DNA of 15,459 nt from Chloroflexota bacterium (GCA_005882715.1 VBEI01000036.1:1-15459); one strand, 5' to 3'; positions 1 to 6,645 are shown, counted from the first letter of the stretch. Notes: a model not told the origin generated them from the sequence alone. Program-made: numbers and translations.

Positions 1-585
1 CGACCCCATAACTGCGCCGACGCCCGAGCGGCCGGCGGCCCGGGACTTGTCGTTGATGACGCAGGCGACGCGATTCAAGTTCTCACCAGCGGGGCCGATG
101 CCGGAGATGCGCGCCGACGGATCGGTCTCGGCGCGGAGCGTGTCCTCCGTCTCTTCTGTGGTCTTGCCCCAGACGTGCGCGGCATCGCGGATCTCGACCT
201 TGTCGTTCTCAATCCAGATGTAGACGGGCTTGGGCGCCCTGCCTTCGAGGATGACCATGTCGTAGCCGGCGAACTTGAGCTCGGGGCCCCAGTAGCCGCC
301 GGAGTTCGAGCAGGCGACCGCGTCGGTGAGCGGGCTCTTGCAGAGGACCATGTAGCGGCCGCCCGTCGGGGCGTAGGTGCCTGTTAGGGGGCCGGTGGCG
401 AAGATAAGCTTGTTCTCTGGGCTGAGGGCGTCGACCGTGGGGTCCATCTCTTCGTAGAGATAGCGGGTGCCGAGGCCGCGGCCGCCGATGTACTCGCGCG
501 CCCATTCCAGGTTCAGCGGCTCTTTCGTCGCGGCGCCTTTCGTGAGATCTATCCGGAGGAGCTGTCCTGTCCAGCCGTAAGGCAT
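1..585 (-). CDS. aor: Aldehyde:ferredoxin oxidoreductase (tungsten AOR family), N-terminal part
   Basis: This is the first 195 codons of an AOR-family enzyme; the gene runs off the left edge in an open frame, and the family is usually about 600 residues. AOR proteins oxidise aldehydes to carboxylates, or the reverse, at a tungsten or molybdenum bis-pyranopterin plus one [4Fe-4S] cluster, passing electrons to ferredoxin. The visible part is the conserved N-terminal pterin-binding domain: it opens MPYGWTGQLLRIDL, then has YIGGRGLGTRYLYEE near residue 32, a TGPLTGTYAPTGGRY stretch near 65-80, SNSGGYWGPELK near 93-104, and ends in AAGRSGVGAVMGS. The Cys residues that bind the cluster would lie outside the window. 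The ATG at 585 is preceded by a GGAG-type ribosome site (AAGGAG). It lies 24 bases after the ferredoxin gene, so the two form one operon. The aldehyde substrate cannot be read from this fragment. Confidence 0.9.
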   Translation of the reverse strand, partial: MPYGWTGQLLRIDLTKGAATKEPLNLEWAREYIGGRGLGTRYLYEEMDPTVDALSPENKLIFATGPLTGTYAPTGGRYMVLCKSPLTDAVACSNSGGYWGPELKFAGYDMVILEGRAPKPVYIWIENDKVEIRDAAHVWGKTTEETEDTLRAETDPSARISGIGPAGENLNRVACVINDKSRAAGRSGVGAVMGS

Positions 586-609
586 CGGGGTTCTCCTTGC
601 CCGTCTGGG

Positions 610-1074
610 CTAGCTCGCCGCCGCAGCGGGCTTCTCGGCGATGTCCATGCGGACCATCCACTCGATCGGCTCGACTTCGACGAACTCCAGGGCGTCGTAG
701 GTGCAGATCTTGACGCACTGAGGGTCGCCCCCGCAGAGGTCACAATTGTGGGAGACATTCTTCTCTTCGTGGAAGCCCATGACGCTGAAGGGGCAGGCGA
801 CCATGCACATCTTGCAGCCGATGCACTTGTCGTCGTTGACCTGGACCATGCCGTTGGCGTCGCGAGTGATAGCGTACGTTGGGCAATTGCTCAGGCAGGG
901 GGCGTCTTTGCAGTGGAAGCAGGTGACCGGCAGGTAGACAGCCTCGTCGACGAAGTCGTGGACGAAGATGCGGGTCTTGGAGGGCTGGAAGGCGCCTTCA
1001 TGGAAGAAGGAGCAAGCGCCCTCGCAGAGGTGGCAGGCGACACACTTCTGCGGGTGGGCGAGGACCATCTTCAC
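610..1074 (-). CDS. Four-cluster 4Fe-4S ferredoxin subunit (HycB/DmsB type) partnering AOR
   Basis: This is a 154-residue iron-sulfur protein with sixteen Cys in four blocks: C11-C14-C17-C21, C52-C55-C60-C64, C84-C87-C90-C94 and C111-C114-C120-C124. That is the pattern of the four-[4Fe-4S] electron-transfer subunits of DMSO-reductase-type and hydrogenase-type complexes (DmsB, HycB, NrfC). There is no signal peptide or membrane segment, so it is probably cytoplasmic. It is the promoter-proximal gene before aor, and it most likely carries electrons to or from the AOR active site (inference; AOR enzymes with a dedicated multi-cluster partner are known). The start is taken as GTG at 1074 because GGGAG lies seven bases upstream; an ATG two codons later (1068) would be too far from it. 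The C-terminal tail is Ala-rich and cluster-free. Confidence 0.9.
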   Translation of the reverse strand: MKMVLAHPQKCVACHLCEGACSFFHEGAFQPSKTRIFVHDFVDEAVYLPVTCFHCKDAPCLSNCPTYAITRDANGMVQVNDDKCIGCKMCMVACPFSVMGFHEEKNVSHNCDLCGGDPQCVKICTYDALEFVEVEPIEWMVRMDIAEKPAAAAS

Positions 1075-1115
1075 GGGTAGGCTCCCTTCAAGCGACTCCC
1101 TGCCATGCGACCCTC

Positions 1116-1144
1116 AAGATACGTTTCGGAATGTACGGTGTCAA
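1116..1144 (-). promoter_or_regulatory. Sigma70-type promoter for the ferredoxin-aor operon
   Basis: On the minus strand a perfect TTGACA (1144-1139) is followed after exactly 17 bases by TATCTT (1121-1116, four of six matches to TATAAT). Initiation would fall near 1109, giving a leader of about 35 bases that includes the ribosome site for the GTG at 1074. The leader is too short for a riboswitch. Confidence 0.55.
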
Positions 1145-1414
1145 CGCGAGCTTGCCCGTGCCATGCGTCCCTTGGGGTTTGCGTTCTTGACGTCTACTCT
1201 GTAAGCGGAGGCCTATCTCGCAGTGAGTAGAACGACCGACGATCGCCACCATGGGGAGCCGGCACTCGCATTCAACCCCCGGAACGATCAAGCAGAAAAC
1301 GACCAAAAGTTTCGCGCGCTTCCACGAACGAAAAATTCCTTAAAAGCAAACTTTTTTGGAAAGCGACCAAAACCGCACCGCGAATGACGCGTCTCAACCA
1401 AACAGAGGCCGGCG
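1145..1414. other. Noncoding stretch between divergent genes, with AT-rich island
   Basis: I see no convincing gene here. The right part (about 1325-1375) is much richer in A and T than the rest of the window. It contains an imperfect inverted repeat, CCAAAAGTTT at 1303-1312 against AAACTTTTTTGG at 1348-1359 (two extra T in the second arm), and a 9-base direct repeat CGACCAAAA at 1300-1308 and 1364-1372. This could be a regulator site or a DNA-bending region upstream of the hydrolase promoter; no known motif was recognised. Confidence 0.35.
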
Positions 1415-1444
1415 GTTACATCGCCCGCGGCTTGGCTGTATAGT
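1415..1444 (+). promoter_or_regulatory. Candidate promoter of the alpha/beta hydrolase gene
   Basis: GTTACA (1415-1420, four of six matches to the -35 consensus) and TATAGT (1439-1444, five of six to TATAAT) are separated by 18 bases. Initiation near 1451 would leave the AAGGAGG ribosome site (1456-1462) inside a short leader. The prediction is based on sequence match only. Confidence 0.4.
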
Positions 1445-1475
1445 CACCGCGCAGCAAGGAGGTTGCTAGATCCCA

Positions 1476-2294
1476 ATGGTGAACGCAAACGGAGTCGACA
1501 TCCACTATCGAGACGTGGGCGAGGGGTTTCCCATAGTCCTCATTCACGGGTATACAGGGAACTCGCGGAACTGGGCGCTGACCGCGCCGGCGCTGGCGGA
1601 GCACTTTCGGGTGACCTCGGTCGACCTGCGCGGGCACGGACTGTCCGCGAAGCCCGTGAGCGAGGACGCATACGCGCTCGAGATGATGGCGACCGACGTC
1701 TACGAGCTGCTGAAAAGCTTGCAAGTCAGCGAATGTGTGCTTGTCGGTCACTCGATGGGCGGGATGGTCTCGCAGCTGCTCGTGCTCGGGCATCCGGAAG
1801 CCGTGCGGGCGCTTGTGCTCGTCGATACGGCGGCGGAGGTGCCCAAAGGCCTGCTCTATGAGGAGCGCCGGAAGCAGCGGCAGAAGCTCGTGGAGATTGC
1901 GAAGAACGAGGGGATGGAGGCGGTCTTCGAGGAGCAGCTGAAGGTCACGCCGATTCCTGAGGCGTTCACGGCCAACCGGGAGTACATTGACGTCTGGCGG
2001 CAGCAGTTCCTGATGACATCACGTGAGGCCTATATCGCATGCGCCAACGGGATGTCCTCGCGGCGATCGCTATTGAGCGATCTGGCTGCCATCACAGTCC
2101 CAACGCTCATCATCTGTGGCGAGCACGACGAGCCGTTCCTGGAGCCTTCGCAAGAGATGCACGAGGCGATCGCGGGGAGCGAGCTCGTCATCATCCCGGG
2201 CGCGGGACACGGGCCGCAAATGGAGACGCCGGGCGAGTTCAATCGGGTGCTTCTTGGGTTCCTGTCTAGGGTGCCTCAAACAAGTCCTGTTTGA
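1476..2294 (+). CDS. Alpha/beta hydrolase
   Basis: A 272-residue alpha/beta-hydrolase-fold enzyme of normal length. The oxyanion-hole motif is HGYTGNS (24-30), the nucleophile elbow is GHSMGG with Ser93, the acid is Asp218 in CGEHDEP, and the catalytic His is His245 in GAGHGPQ. A helical lid, rich in charged residues, lies between about 118 and 200. The family covers esterases, C-C bond hydrolases, lactonases and non-heme peroxidases; the substrate cannot be told from sequence alone. It is cytoplasmic, with no signal peptide. The ATG follows AAGGAGG (1456-1462) at a slightly long 13 bases; GTG at 1479 is the next possible start. A hairpin overlaps its stop codon. The neighbouring CNB gene has its own promoter-like sequence, so the two are probably separate units. 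Confidence 0.88.
   Translation: MVNANGVDIHYRDVGEGFPIVLIHGYTGNSRNWALTAPALAEHFRVTSVDLRGHGLSAKPVSEDAYALEMMATDVYELLKSLQVSECVLVGHSMGGMVSQLLVLGHPEAVRALVLVDTAAEVPKGLLYEERRKQRQKLVEIAKNEGMEAVFEEQLKVTPIPEAFTANREYIDVWRQQFLMTSREAYIACANGMSSRRSLLSDLAAITVPTLIICGEHDEPFLEPSQEMHEAIAGSELVIIPGAGHGPQMETPGEFNRVLLGFLSRVPQTSPV
2276..2294 (+). terminator. Hairpin over the hydrolase stop codon, no U-tract
   Basis: TCAAACA (2276-2282) pairs with TGTTTGA (2288-2294) around a five-base loop. The second arm contains the TGA stop. No run of T follows, so it is either a non-canonical terminator or a 3' RNA-stability element. Confidence 0.35.
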
Positions 2295-2337
2295 AAGGGC
2301 ACCGGCCCCGCGATGAGCCATCAGAGGGAAGTGGTTA

Positions 2338-2366
2338 TTGACGCTCTCACACTAGTCTGATATGTA
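2338..2366 (+). promoter_or_regulatory. Candidate promoter of the cyclic-nucleotide-binding gene
   Basis: TTGACG (2338-2343) is followed after 17 bases by TATGTA (2361-2366), which is preceded by TGA and so gives an extended -10 element (TGnTAT...). The -10 hexamer itself matches only three of six positions. The leader would be about 45 bases and would contain GGAGGAG at 2406-2412. Confidence 0.4.
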
Positions 2367-2417
2367 TGGCGCATCCTAGAAACACGACGAACAGTCACTC
2401 CAGTCGGAGGAGCGAGC

Positions 2418-2846
2418 ATGGGTCGCGAAGAGATGCTGAAAAACGTGGAGATATTTTCTGAGCTTGGGCGCCGTGACCTTGAGCGCGTGGGCAAGCTGAT
2501 GGTCCCGCGACAGATCAGGGCGGGTGAAGTGATCATCAAGGAGGGCGATCAGGCGGCGGGGTTCTTTGTCATCAACAGTGGCAAGGTCGAGGTTGTTCAG
2601 GACGTGGACGGTAGCAACCCCCAGCAGCTGGCAACGCTCGGCCCCGGGGACTTCTTCGGCGAGATGGCGCTGTTCGAGGGCTTTCCGCGAAACGCGACCG
2701 TGCGCGCTATGGATGATACCGAATGCCTGGCGATGACGCGGTGGGACTTCACCGCCGAAATGAAGAACCACCCGGAGATCGCGGTCGGGATCGTGCATGT
2801 GCTCGTGCGGCGGCTGCGCGAGGTTGAATCAAAGCACACGCATTAG
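2418..2846 (+). CDS. Stand-alone cyclic-nucleotide-binding domain protein
   Basis: A 142-residue protein consisting of a single CNB (CAP_ED) domain. A helical N-terminus (MLKNVEIFSELGRRDLERV) leads into a beta-roll (GEVIIKEGD, FFVINSGKVEVV) and the phosphate-binding cassette FGEMALFEGFPRNATVRA at 80-97, with the canonical Gly81-Glu82 and Arg91. Asn92 stands where many cAMP binders have Ala. There is no helix-turn-helix after the domain as in CRP, and no kinase or channel part, so this is a sensor without a built-in output domain. It probably binds a cyclic nucleotide and acts through a partner (inference). An excellent ribosome site, GGAGGAG, ends five bases before the ATG. It converges on the flavoprotein gene, with about 54 bases between them. 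Confidence 0.85.
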   Translation: MGREEMLKNVEIFSELGRRDLERVGKLMVPRQIRAGEVIIKEGDQAAGFFVINSGKVEVVQDVDGSNPQQLATLGPGDFFGEMALFEGFPRNATVRAMDDTECLAMTRWDFTAEMKNHPEIAVGIVHVLVRRLREVESKHTH

Positions 2847-2888
2847 ATAGCCGTCAGCAATAAGCTCGCAGCTGTCCGCCAGCAGTGG

Positions 2889-2901
2889 GCCGCCTCGCGG
2901 C
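2889..2901 (-). terminator. Small hairpin at the end of the flavoprotein gene
   Basis: GCCGC and GCGGC pair around a three-base CTC loop and touch the TAG stop (2903-2901). The stem is only five pairs and no T-run follows. It could serve either convergent transcript. Confidence 0.2.
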
Positions 2902-4181
2902 TAGTCCAGAATTGCGCCTTGAGCACGCAGCTGCCTCTGTAGGACCGGTACATCAAGCTGTTTAACGTTCAGGCCTGACTTGACCGCGAGTGCCGCAGCG
3001 GTGCCGGCGGCCTCGCCCGTAGCCATGCAGGGCGGGATCTCCTTCGTTGCGTGGTGGACGCGGTGATCGACGGAGATGCAGCGGCCGGCGACGAGGAGAT
3101 TGTCAAGCGAACGCGGCAGCAGGCTCCGGTAAGGGATGTTATACACGCAGTCGTACTTGGTCCAGTGTCCGGTGCGGGCGATGACGTCGTCGAATTGCCG
3201 GTCTAGATCTTCGCGTATCATCACGTAGTCTCCTTGAAGGCGCCTGGACTCCGTGATCCCGAGCTGATCAGCCATTAGCGAGACGGTAGCGTTCTCAAAC
3301 CCGGGTACAGAGCTGCGCAGGCGGGCCGCCTCGTTTATTACCATGTCGCGGCAATCGGTCAAGGCGTTTGAGACTTCGGCGGGATCTGTCGCGTCAATCT
3401 TGCGATTGCCTCGTGCTTCGCCGCCCCAGGGGACCAGTACCCGACCTCCGCCCGGCGTGTGGAAGAAGAGGCCGCGGCCGGGAACGGCGGCCGGGTCGAC
3501 GTTGGACATTTCGAACCAGAGCCAGGGGTGCACGCGCTCGAGTTCGTACGGCTCGTCGGCGGCTGCGAAGATATCGCCGTCGCCGGTGGCATCAATGACA
3601 ACTTTGGCCGCGATTGCTTGCCTTCCGGCTTTGTTCTGGATGACGATGGCTTTGATCGTCCCGTTCTCTACGACGGGCTCGCAGGCCCATGTCTGGTAGA
3701 GAACGCGAACGCCGGCATCCTTGAGCATGTGATCGGCCGCGTAGACGAACTCGTGGGCATCGAAGGCGACGGAGTAGCGAACGCGGTGTCCTTGGGGCGA
3801 AGGACTGCCCCAGACGAGACCCCATTGGGCATAGTGTTCGACGAGTTTTGGGTCTAGGTCGTTCCATTGGTTGCGCGGCGGGTAATACACGGCGTTGCGA
3901 GCGTCCATGCGATCGACGATCTCCTGACATATGCCACCGACTGCTTGATGCCCGGCGCCGTCATCCATGGTCAGGAGCAGGATGATGAGTCCACCCGTGG
4001 CGAGGCCGCCGATGTAGCTGAAGCGCTCGATAAGGAGGACCTCAGCGCCGTTGCGGGCGGCGGCGACCGCGGCGGACAGCCCAGCAGAGCCGCCGCCGAC
4101 GACGAGCACGTCAACCCGCGACATTACGGGGACGCGAGACTTCGGGAGGTCGATGAATTCCGGTTTCGGTCCCGCAGTCAC
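2901..4181 (-). CDS. FAD-dependent oxidoreductase (FAD_oxidored family)
   Basis: A 426-residue flavoprotein. The Rossmann dinucleotide motif VVGGGSAGLSAA spans 27-38, with Glu52 (LLIERF) placed to bind the FAD ribose, followed by IGGLATGG. The C-terminal FAD motif CMATGEAAGTAAALAV lies around residue 390-405. These are marks of the FAD_oxidored group, whose members are often mis-named; the substrates of most are unknown. No membrane segment or iron-sulfur Cys cluster is seen. The start is taken as GTG at 4181: a TAA lies three codons upstream, and the N-terminal FIDLPKSRVPV lead-in is usual in the family. ATG at 4124 would remove it and has no better ribosome site. It follows the ADC-like gene after 28 bases in the same direction, so the two are probably co-transcribed, and the decarboxylase product may be its substrate or vice versa (inference). 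Confidence 0.85.
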   Translation of the reverse strand: MTAGPKPEFIDLPKSRVPVMSRVDVLVVGGGSAGLSAAVAAARNGAEVLLIERFSYIGGLATGGLIILLLTMDDGAGHQAVGGICQEIVDRMDARNAVYYPPRNQWNDLDPKLVEHYAQWGLVWGSPSPQGHRVRYSVAFDAHEFVYAADHMLKDAGVRVLYQTWACEPVVENGTIKAIVIQNKAGRQAIAAKVVIDATGDGDIFAAADEPYELERVHPWLWFEMSNVDPAAVPGRGLFFHTPGGGRVLVPWGGEARGNRKIDATDPAEVSNALTDCRDMVINEAARLRSSVPGFENATVSLMADQLGITESRRLQGDYVMIREDLDRQFDDVIARTGHWTKYDCVYNIPYRSLLPRSLDNLLVAGRCISVDHRVHHATKEIPPCMATGEAAGTAAALAVKSGLNVKQLDVPVLQRQLRAQGAILD

Positions 4182-4209
4182 TGGCGGTTATGGCCCGGGA
4201 AGAAGCCGG

Positions 4210-5046
4210 CTAGGAGGCGGTGCGCCATTGGCCCTTGCCCTGACGGGTCTTGCGGGCGGCCTGAGCGTGCAGAAGTGTGCCTTCCGCCACGACGTCGACT
4301 GCGTCCATCTTGCTGAAGGCGTAGGGGAGGAACTGTTCTGGGTCCACTTCGCATAACACTTGGGCGCTGGTGTACACGTCGCCTTCGGTGTAGACGGCTT
4401 CGATGACCTGACGAACCGGTATGTCGGCGACCGGGTCATGCGGAGAATCGCGGAAGACCAACTCGCCCCGTCCGCGTCTACCGACCCTAGTGTTCGTGTC
4501 TGAAGTCACGTGAATAAGCCGAGGAGGCGAGTCGAAGCCCACGCCGTCGACGCGAGGAGTGAATTTGAAGTGGAAAGTGGAGCTTTCACGCCGGCCGGTG
4601 GCGGCGGCCCCTGTCATGCGGCCGCGCAGGCTTATCAGCCGGATTTCGTTACGCTCGGCGTAACCCCAAACGTGCTCATCCTGTTGTTCGAAGATTATCT
4701 TCGCTAACTTTTTGGGCTCACCATACAGTTCTCGACCGAAGACAACAGCCTCCGATGTCGAGACGGGCATCGTGACGCAATAGTTGCCAATGATGTCTTT
4801 GTAGCGGGCCTTGATGTAGAGAGCGGCGCCGAGGAACGGCCCGACGCAGTTCGAGTTGCCGATCTGCGCGACCCAGGCGCTCCCGAGAGGCTCGGGCGTC
4901 GGTTCCAAAGGTGGAGGAAGGAGCTGGCGAACGGTCTCGGGCGTCGTCTCGAAGACCACGGTGAGGTTCTGCGTTCCGAGGAAGTGGCAACGCGAGAACG
5001 TCTTCTGGATACGCCGGATTTCCTCGAGCGTTTTGACGAACCGCAA
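4210..5046 (-). CDS. Acetoacetate decarboxylase family enzyme
   Basis: A 278-residue ADC-fold protein (about 245-280 is usual). The Schiff-base region is clear: FGRELYGEPKKLA, with the two adjacent Lys at 112-113 corresponding to the catalytic pair of clostridial ADC. The family includes true decarboxylases and also aldolase-dehydratases and cyclases, so the reaction is uncertain. The start is taken as TTG at 5046 because AGGAGGAG (5057-5050) ends five bases before it and gives the N-terminus MRFVKTLEEIRRIQ. The alternative, ATG at 5070 (286 residues), has no good ribosome site and overlaps the predicted -10 box. The frame stays open upstream to 5637, but that part is antisense to the transporter and does not look coding. 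It is first in an operon with the flavoprotein gene. Confidence 0.85.
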   Translation of the reverse strand: MRFVKTLEEIRRIQKTFSRCHFLGTQNLTVVFETTPETVRQLLPPPLEPTPEPLGSAWVAQIGNSNCVGPFLGAALYIKARYKDIIGNYCVTMPVSTSEAVVFGRELYGEPKKLAKIIFEQQDEHVWGYAERNEIRLISLRGRMTGAAATGRRESSTFHFKFTPRVDGVGFDSPPRLIHVTSDTNTRVGRRGRGELVFRDSPHDPVADIPVRQVIEAVYTEGDVYTSAQVLCEVDPEQFLPYAFSKMDAVDVVAEGTLLHAQAARKTRQGKGQWRTAS

Positions 5047-5068
5047 GTACTCCTCCTGAATTGGGTTC

Positions 5069-5097
5069 ATGATAAAGGATGCATCCTGGGTGTCCAA
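5069..5097 (-). promoter_or_regulatory. Candidate promoter of the ADC-like/flavoprotein operon
   Basis: On the minus strand TTGGAC (5097-5092) and TATCAT (5074-5069, five of six matches) are exactly 17 bases apart. Initiation would be near 5062, which suits a TTG start at 5046 with AGGAGGAG between, but not an ATG start at 5070. A perfect 12-base palindrome lies inside the spacer. Confidence 0.45.
5076..5087. promoter_or_regulatory. Perfect palindrome AGGATGCATCCT, possible operator
   Basis: A 12-base perfect palindrome centred at 5081/5082 sits between the predicted -35 and -10 elements of the ADC-like operon. That is the classic place for a repressor site. No known regulator motif is recognised and no regulator gene is adjacent. 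Confidence 0.35.
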
Positions 5098-5165
5098 GCG
5101 TTGCGTTTTACGTACGAACGTCGTGAAGTGCGCGCGCGTGCCGGTATCGATAGCTGAGACCTGTT

Positions 5166-5174
5166 TGCCATAAT
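5166..5174 (+). promoter_or_regulatory. Extended -10 promoter of the MATE gene
   Basis: TGCCATAAT combines the TGn extension with CATAAT (five of six matches). No good -35 is visible, as is common for extended -10 promoters. Initiation would be near 5181, inside the GGGAC-N6-GTCCC inverted repeat. Confidence 0.45.
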
Positions 5175-5209
5175 GGGACGCGTATGTCCCCGTTCCAGGC
5201 TCCAGCCTG
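5175..5209. promoter_or_regulatory. Two inverted repeats in the MATE leader
   Basis: GGGAC and GTCCC (5175-5179 and 5186-5190, spacer GCGTAT) directly follow the -10 element. CAGGCT and AGCCTG (5196-5201 and 5204-5209, spacer CC) end three bases before the ATG at 5213. They may be operator half-sites, as for TetR- or MarR-type repressors of efflux genes, or RNA structure over the start region. No Shine-Dalgarno sequence is seen here. Confidence 0.35.
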
Positions 5210-5212
5210 AGC

Positions 5213-6601
5213 ATGTCCGCCGAAGCCGCCGAGACGATTGCGGCGCCGCCCGGAACGATCGACGAAGAGCACCTCATCCGTTCGGTCATCCGGCTGGCCT
5301 GGCCTGTCGTGGTGCAGCAAGTCAGCTTCTCGATGGTGCAGCTCGTCGACACGGCGTTGGTGGGGCACCTGGGCGAAGATTCCCTCGCCGGTGTTCGTCT
5401 GGCCGGCCAGATCTTCTGGTTCTCGCAGGCGGGCATGATGGCGCTGGCGGTCGGTTCAACCGCTGTTATCGCGCGGAATGTCGGGGCGAACCGGCCGGAG
5501 CTGGCGTCCCGAACGCTTCGCAACGCGATCATGATGGCATTGGCATGGGGCGTGCTTGTTGGGGTGGTGATGTGGTTTCTGGGGAACTCCTGGTTGAAGC
5601 TGCTTGGCGCCGAGCCGGAAGCGCGCCACCAGGGCACGGTTTACCTGAAGGCGGCGGCAGTGGGTATGCCCTTCTGGTCACTCACGTATGCAGGAAGCGC
5701 CTCTCTTCAGGGGGCAGGCGATACGCGGACGCCTATGGCCATAGGCGTCTTAGTCAATGCGACTAATATCGTGATCGCCTATACGCTGATCAATGGCCGG
5801 GGGCCGTTCCCTCGGCTCGATGTGCTGGGATCGGGAGCGGGATTCAGCGGCGCCGCGATCATCGGCGGCAGCCTCGTCCTTACCGTACTTGCTTCGGGCA
5901 CCAGGATCATCCACTGGTATCCCTGGGAGGCGCTGAGATTTGATCGGGTGGAAGCGGGACGTGTGCTAAACGTAGGCGTGCCCGCCGGCCTGGAGCAGAT
6001 ACAGTTCAACATTGCCTTCATGACGTATACGCGCATTATCGCGACTCTCGGCACGACGGCGCTGGCGGCGCATGGCGTCACGCTGGCGATCCAGAGCCTC
6101 ACCTTCAACGTCGGCTTTGGGCTGAGCGTGGCGACGACGGCGCTGGTAGGCCAGAGCCTTGGGGCGCACCGTCCAGACCTGGCCGAGAGATCGACCTATG
6201 TTACGATGCGCTACTCGCTTGCGTTCATGGTCGCGCTGGGCGCGGTGTTGATGATCTTCGGCGGCCAGATAACTGACCTCTTCGTTGGAGGGAAGAATGC
6301 GGACGAAGTTGTCCACATCGGCCGGCAGCTGCTCTTCGTGTTCGCCTTCGCTATGCCGGCGCTGGCTGTGAGCCTCTGCCTCGGAGGCGGGTTGCGCGGC
6401 GCGGGGGATACAAGGGCGGTACTCCTGATCATGGCGGGGACGACGTGGATCGTGCGCTTGATCCCGGCCTACCTTCTGGCCATTACCTTCGGGCTGGGGG
6501 TGCCTGGAGCGTGGGTGGCCGCCGTCCTCGACATCAACTCGAGAGCTGTGCTCATGTTCCTGCGATTCAGGCAGGGGCGCTGGAAGGAGATCAAGGTCTG
6601 A
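5213..6601 (+). CDS. MATE family efflux transporter
   Basis: A 462-residue polytopic membrane protein with the length and hydrophobic pattern of a 12-helix MATE (NorM/DinF-type) cation-coupled drug or metabolite exporter. The pseudo-twofold repeat of the family shows as the same GAGDTR motif at 167-172 and 396-401. The N-terminus has WPVVVQQVSFSMVQLVDTALVGHLG, typical of the first helix pair. About 30 polar residues precede helix 1 and there is no cleavable signal. The ATG at 5213 has no convincing ribosome site but no other in-frame start lies nearby. It is divergent from the ADC-like operon across a palindrome-rich region, so the two may share control. The substrate is unknown: families of this kind export cationic drugs, flavonoids or siderophores. 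Confidence 0.9.
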   Translation: MSAEAAETIAAPPGTIDEEHLIRSVIRLAWPVVVQQVSFSMVQLVDTALVGHLGEDSLAGVRLAGQIFWFSQAGMMALAVGSTAVIARNVGANRPELASRTLRNAIMMALAWGVLVGVVMWFLGNSWLKLLGAEPEARHQGTVYLKAAAVGMPFWSLTYAGSASLQGAGDTRTPMAIGVLVNATNIVIAYTLINGRGPFPRLDVLGSGAGFSGAAIIGGSLVLTVLASGTRIIHWYPWEALRFDRVEAGRVLNVGVPAGLEQIQFNIAFMTYTRIIATLGTTALAAHGVTLAIQSLTFNVGFGLSVATTALVGQSLGAHRPDLAERSTYVTMRYSLAFMVALGAVLMIFGGQITDLFVGGKNADEVVHIGRQLLFVFAFAMPALAVSLCLGGGLRGAGDTRAVLLIMAGTTWIVRLIPAYLLAITFGLGVPGAWVAAVLDINSRAVLMFLRFRQGRWKEIKV

Positions 6602-6622
6602 CGGCACTTCGGCGAAGGGCCG
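6602..6622 (+). terminator. Hairpin directly after the MATE stop codon
   Basis: CGGC-A-CTTC (6602-6610) pairs with GAAG-G-GCCG (6614-6622) around a GGC loop: eight pairs with one A-G mismatch, starting one base after the TGA. No U-tract follows. It may end MATE transcription or separate it from the glutaredoxin promoter just downstream. Confidence 0.4.
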
Positions 6623-6624
6623 CA

Positions 6625-6633
6625 TGCTAGAAT
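6625..6633 (+). promoter_or_regulatory. Extended -10 promoter of the glutaredoxin gene
   Basis: TGCTAGAAT gives a TGn extension plus TAGAAT (five of six matches). Initiation near 6640 would leave only about six bases before the ATG at 6646, which has no ribosome site, so the message may be nearly leaderless. Confidence 0.35.
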
Positions 6634-6645
6634 TATCCGGCCGCG

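Noticed and set aside
209..758. Open frames of 169 and 69 codons on the minus strand in the AOR region
   Set aside because: They are other-frame shadows of the AOR and ferredoxin genes, which have recognisable family motifs.
1081..1475. A molybdenum/tungsten cofactor riboswitch upstream of the AOR operon
   Set aside because: The near-consensus promoter leaves a leader of about 35 bases, too short, and I saw no conserved hairpin pattern of that riboswitch further upstream.
5071..5637. Open-frame extension of the ADC-like gene up to 5637
   Set aside because: The added residues are antisense to the MATE gene, lie beyond the predicted promoter and do not resemble the ADC family.
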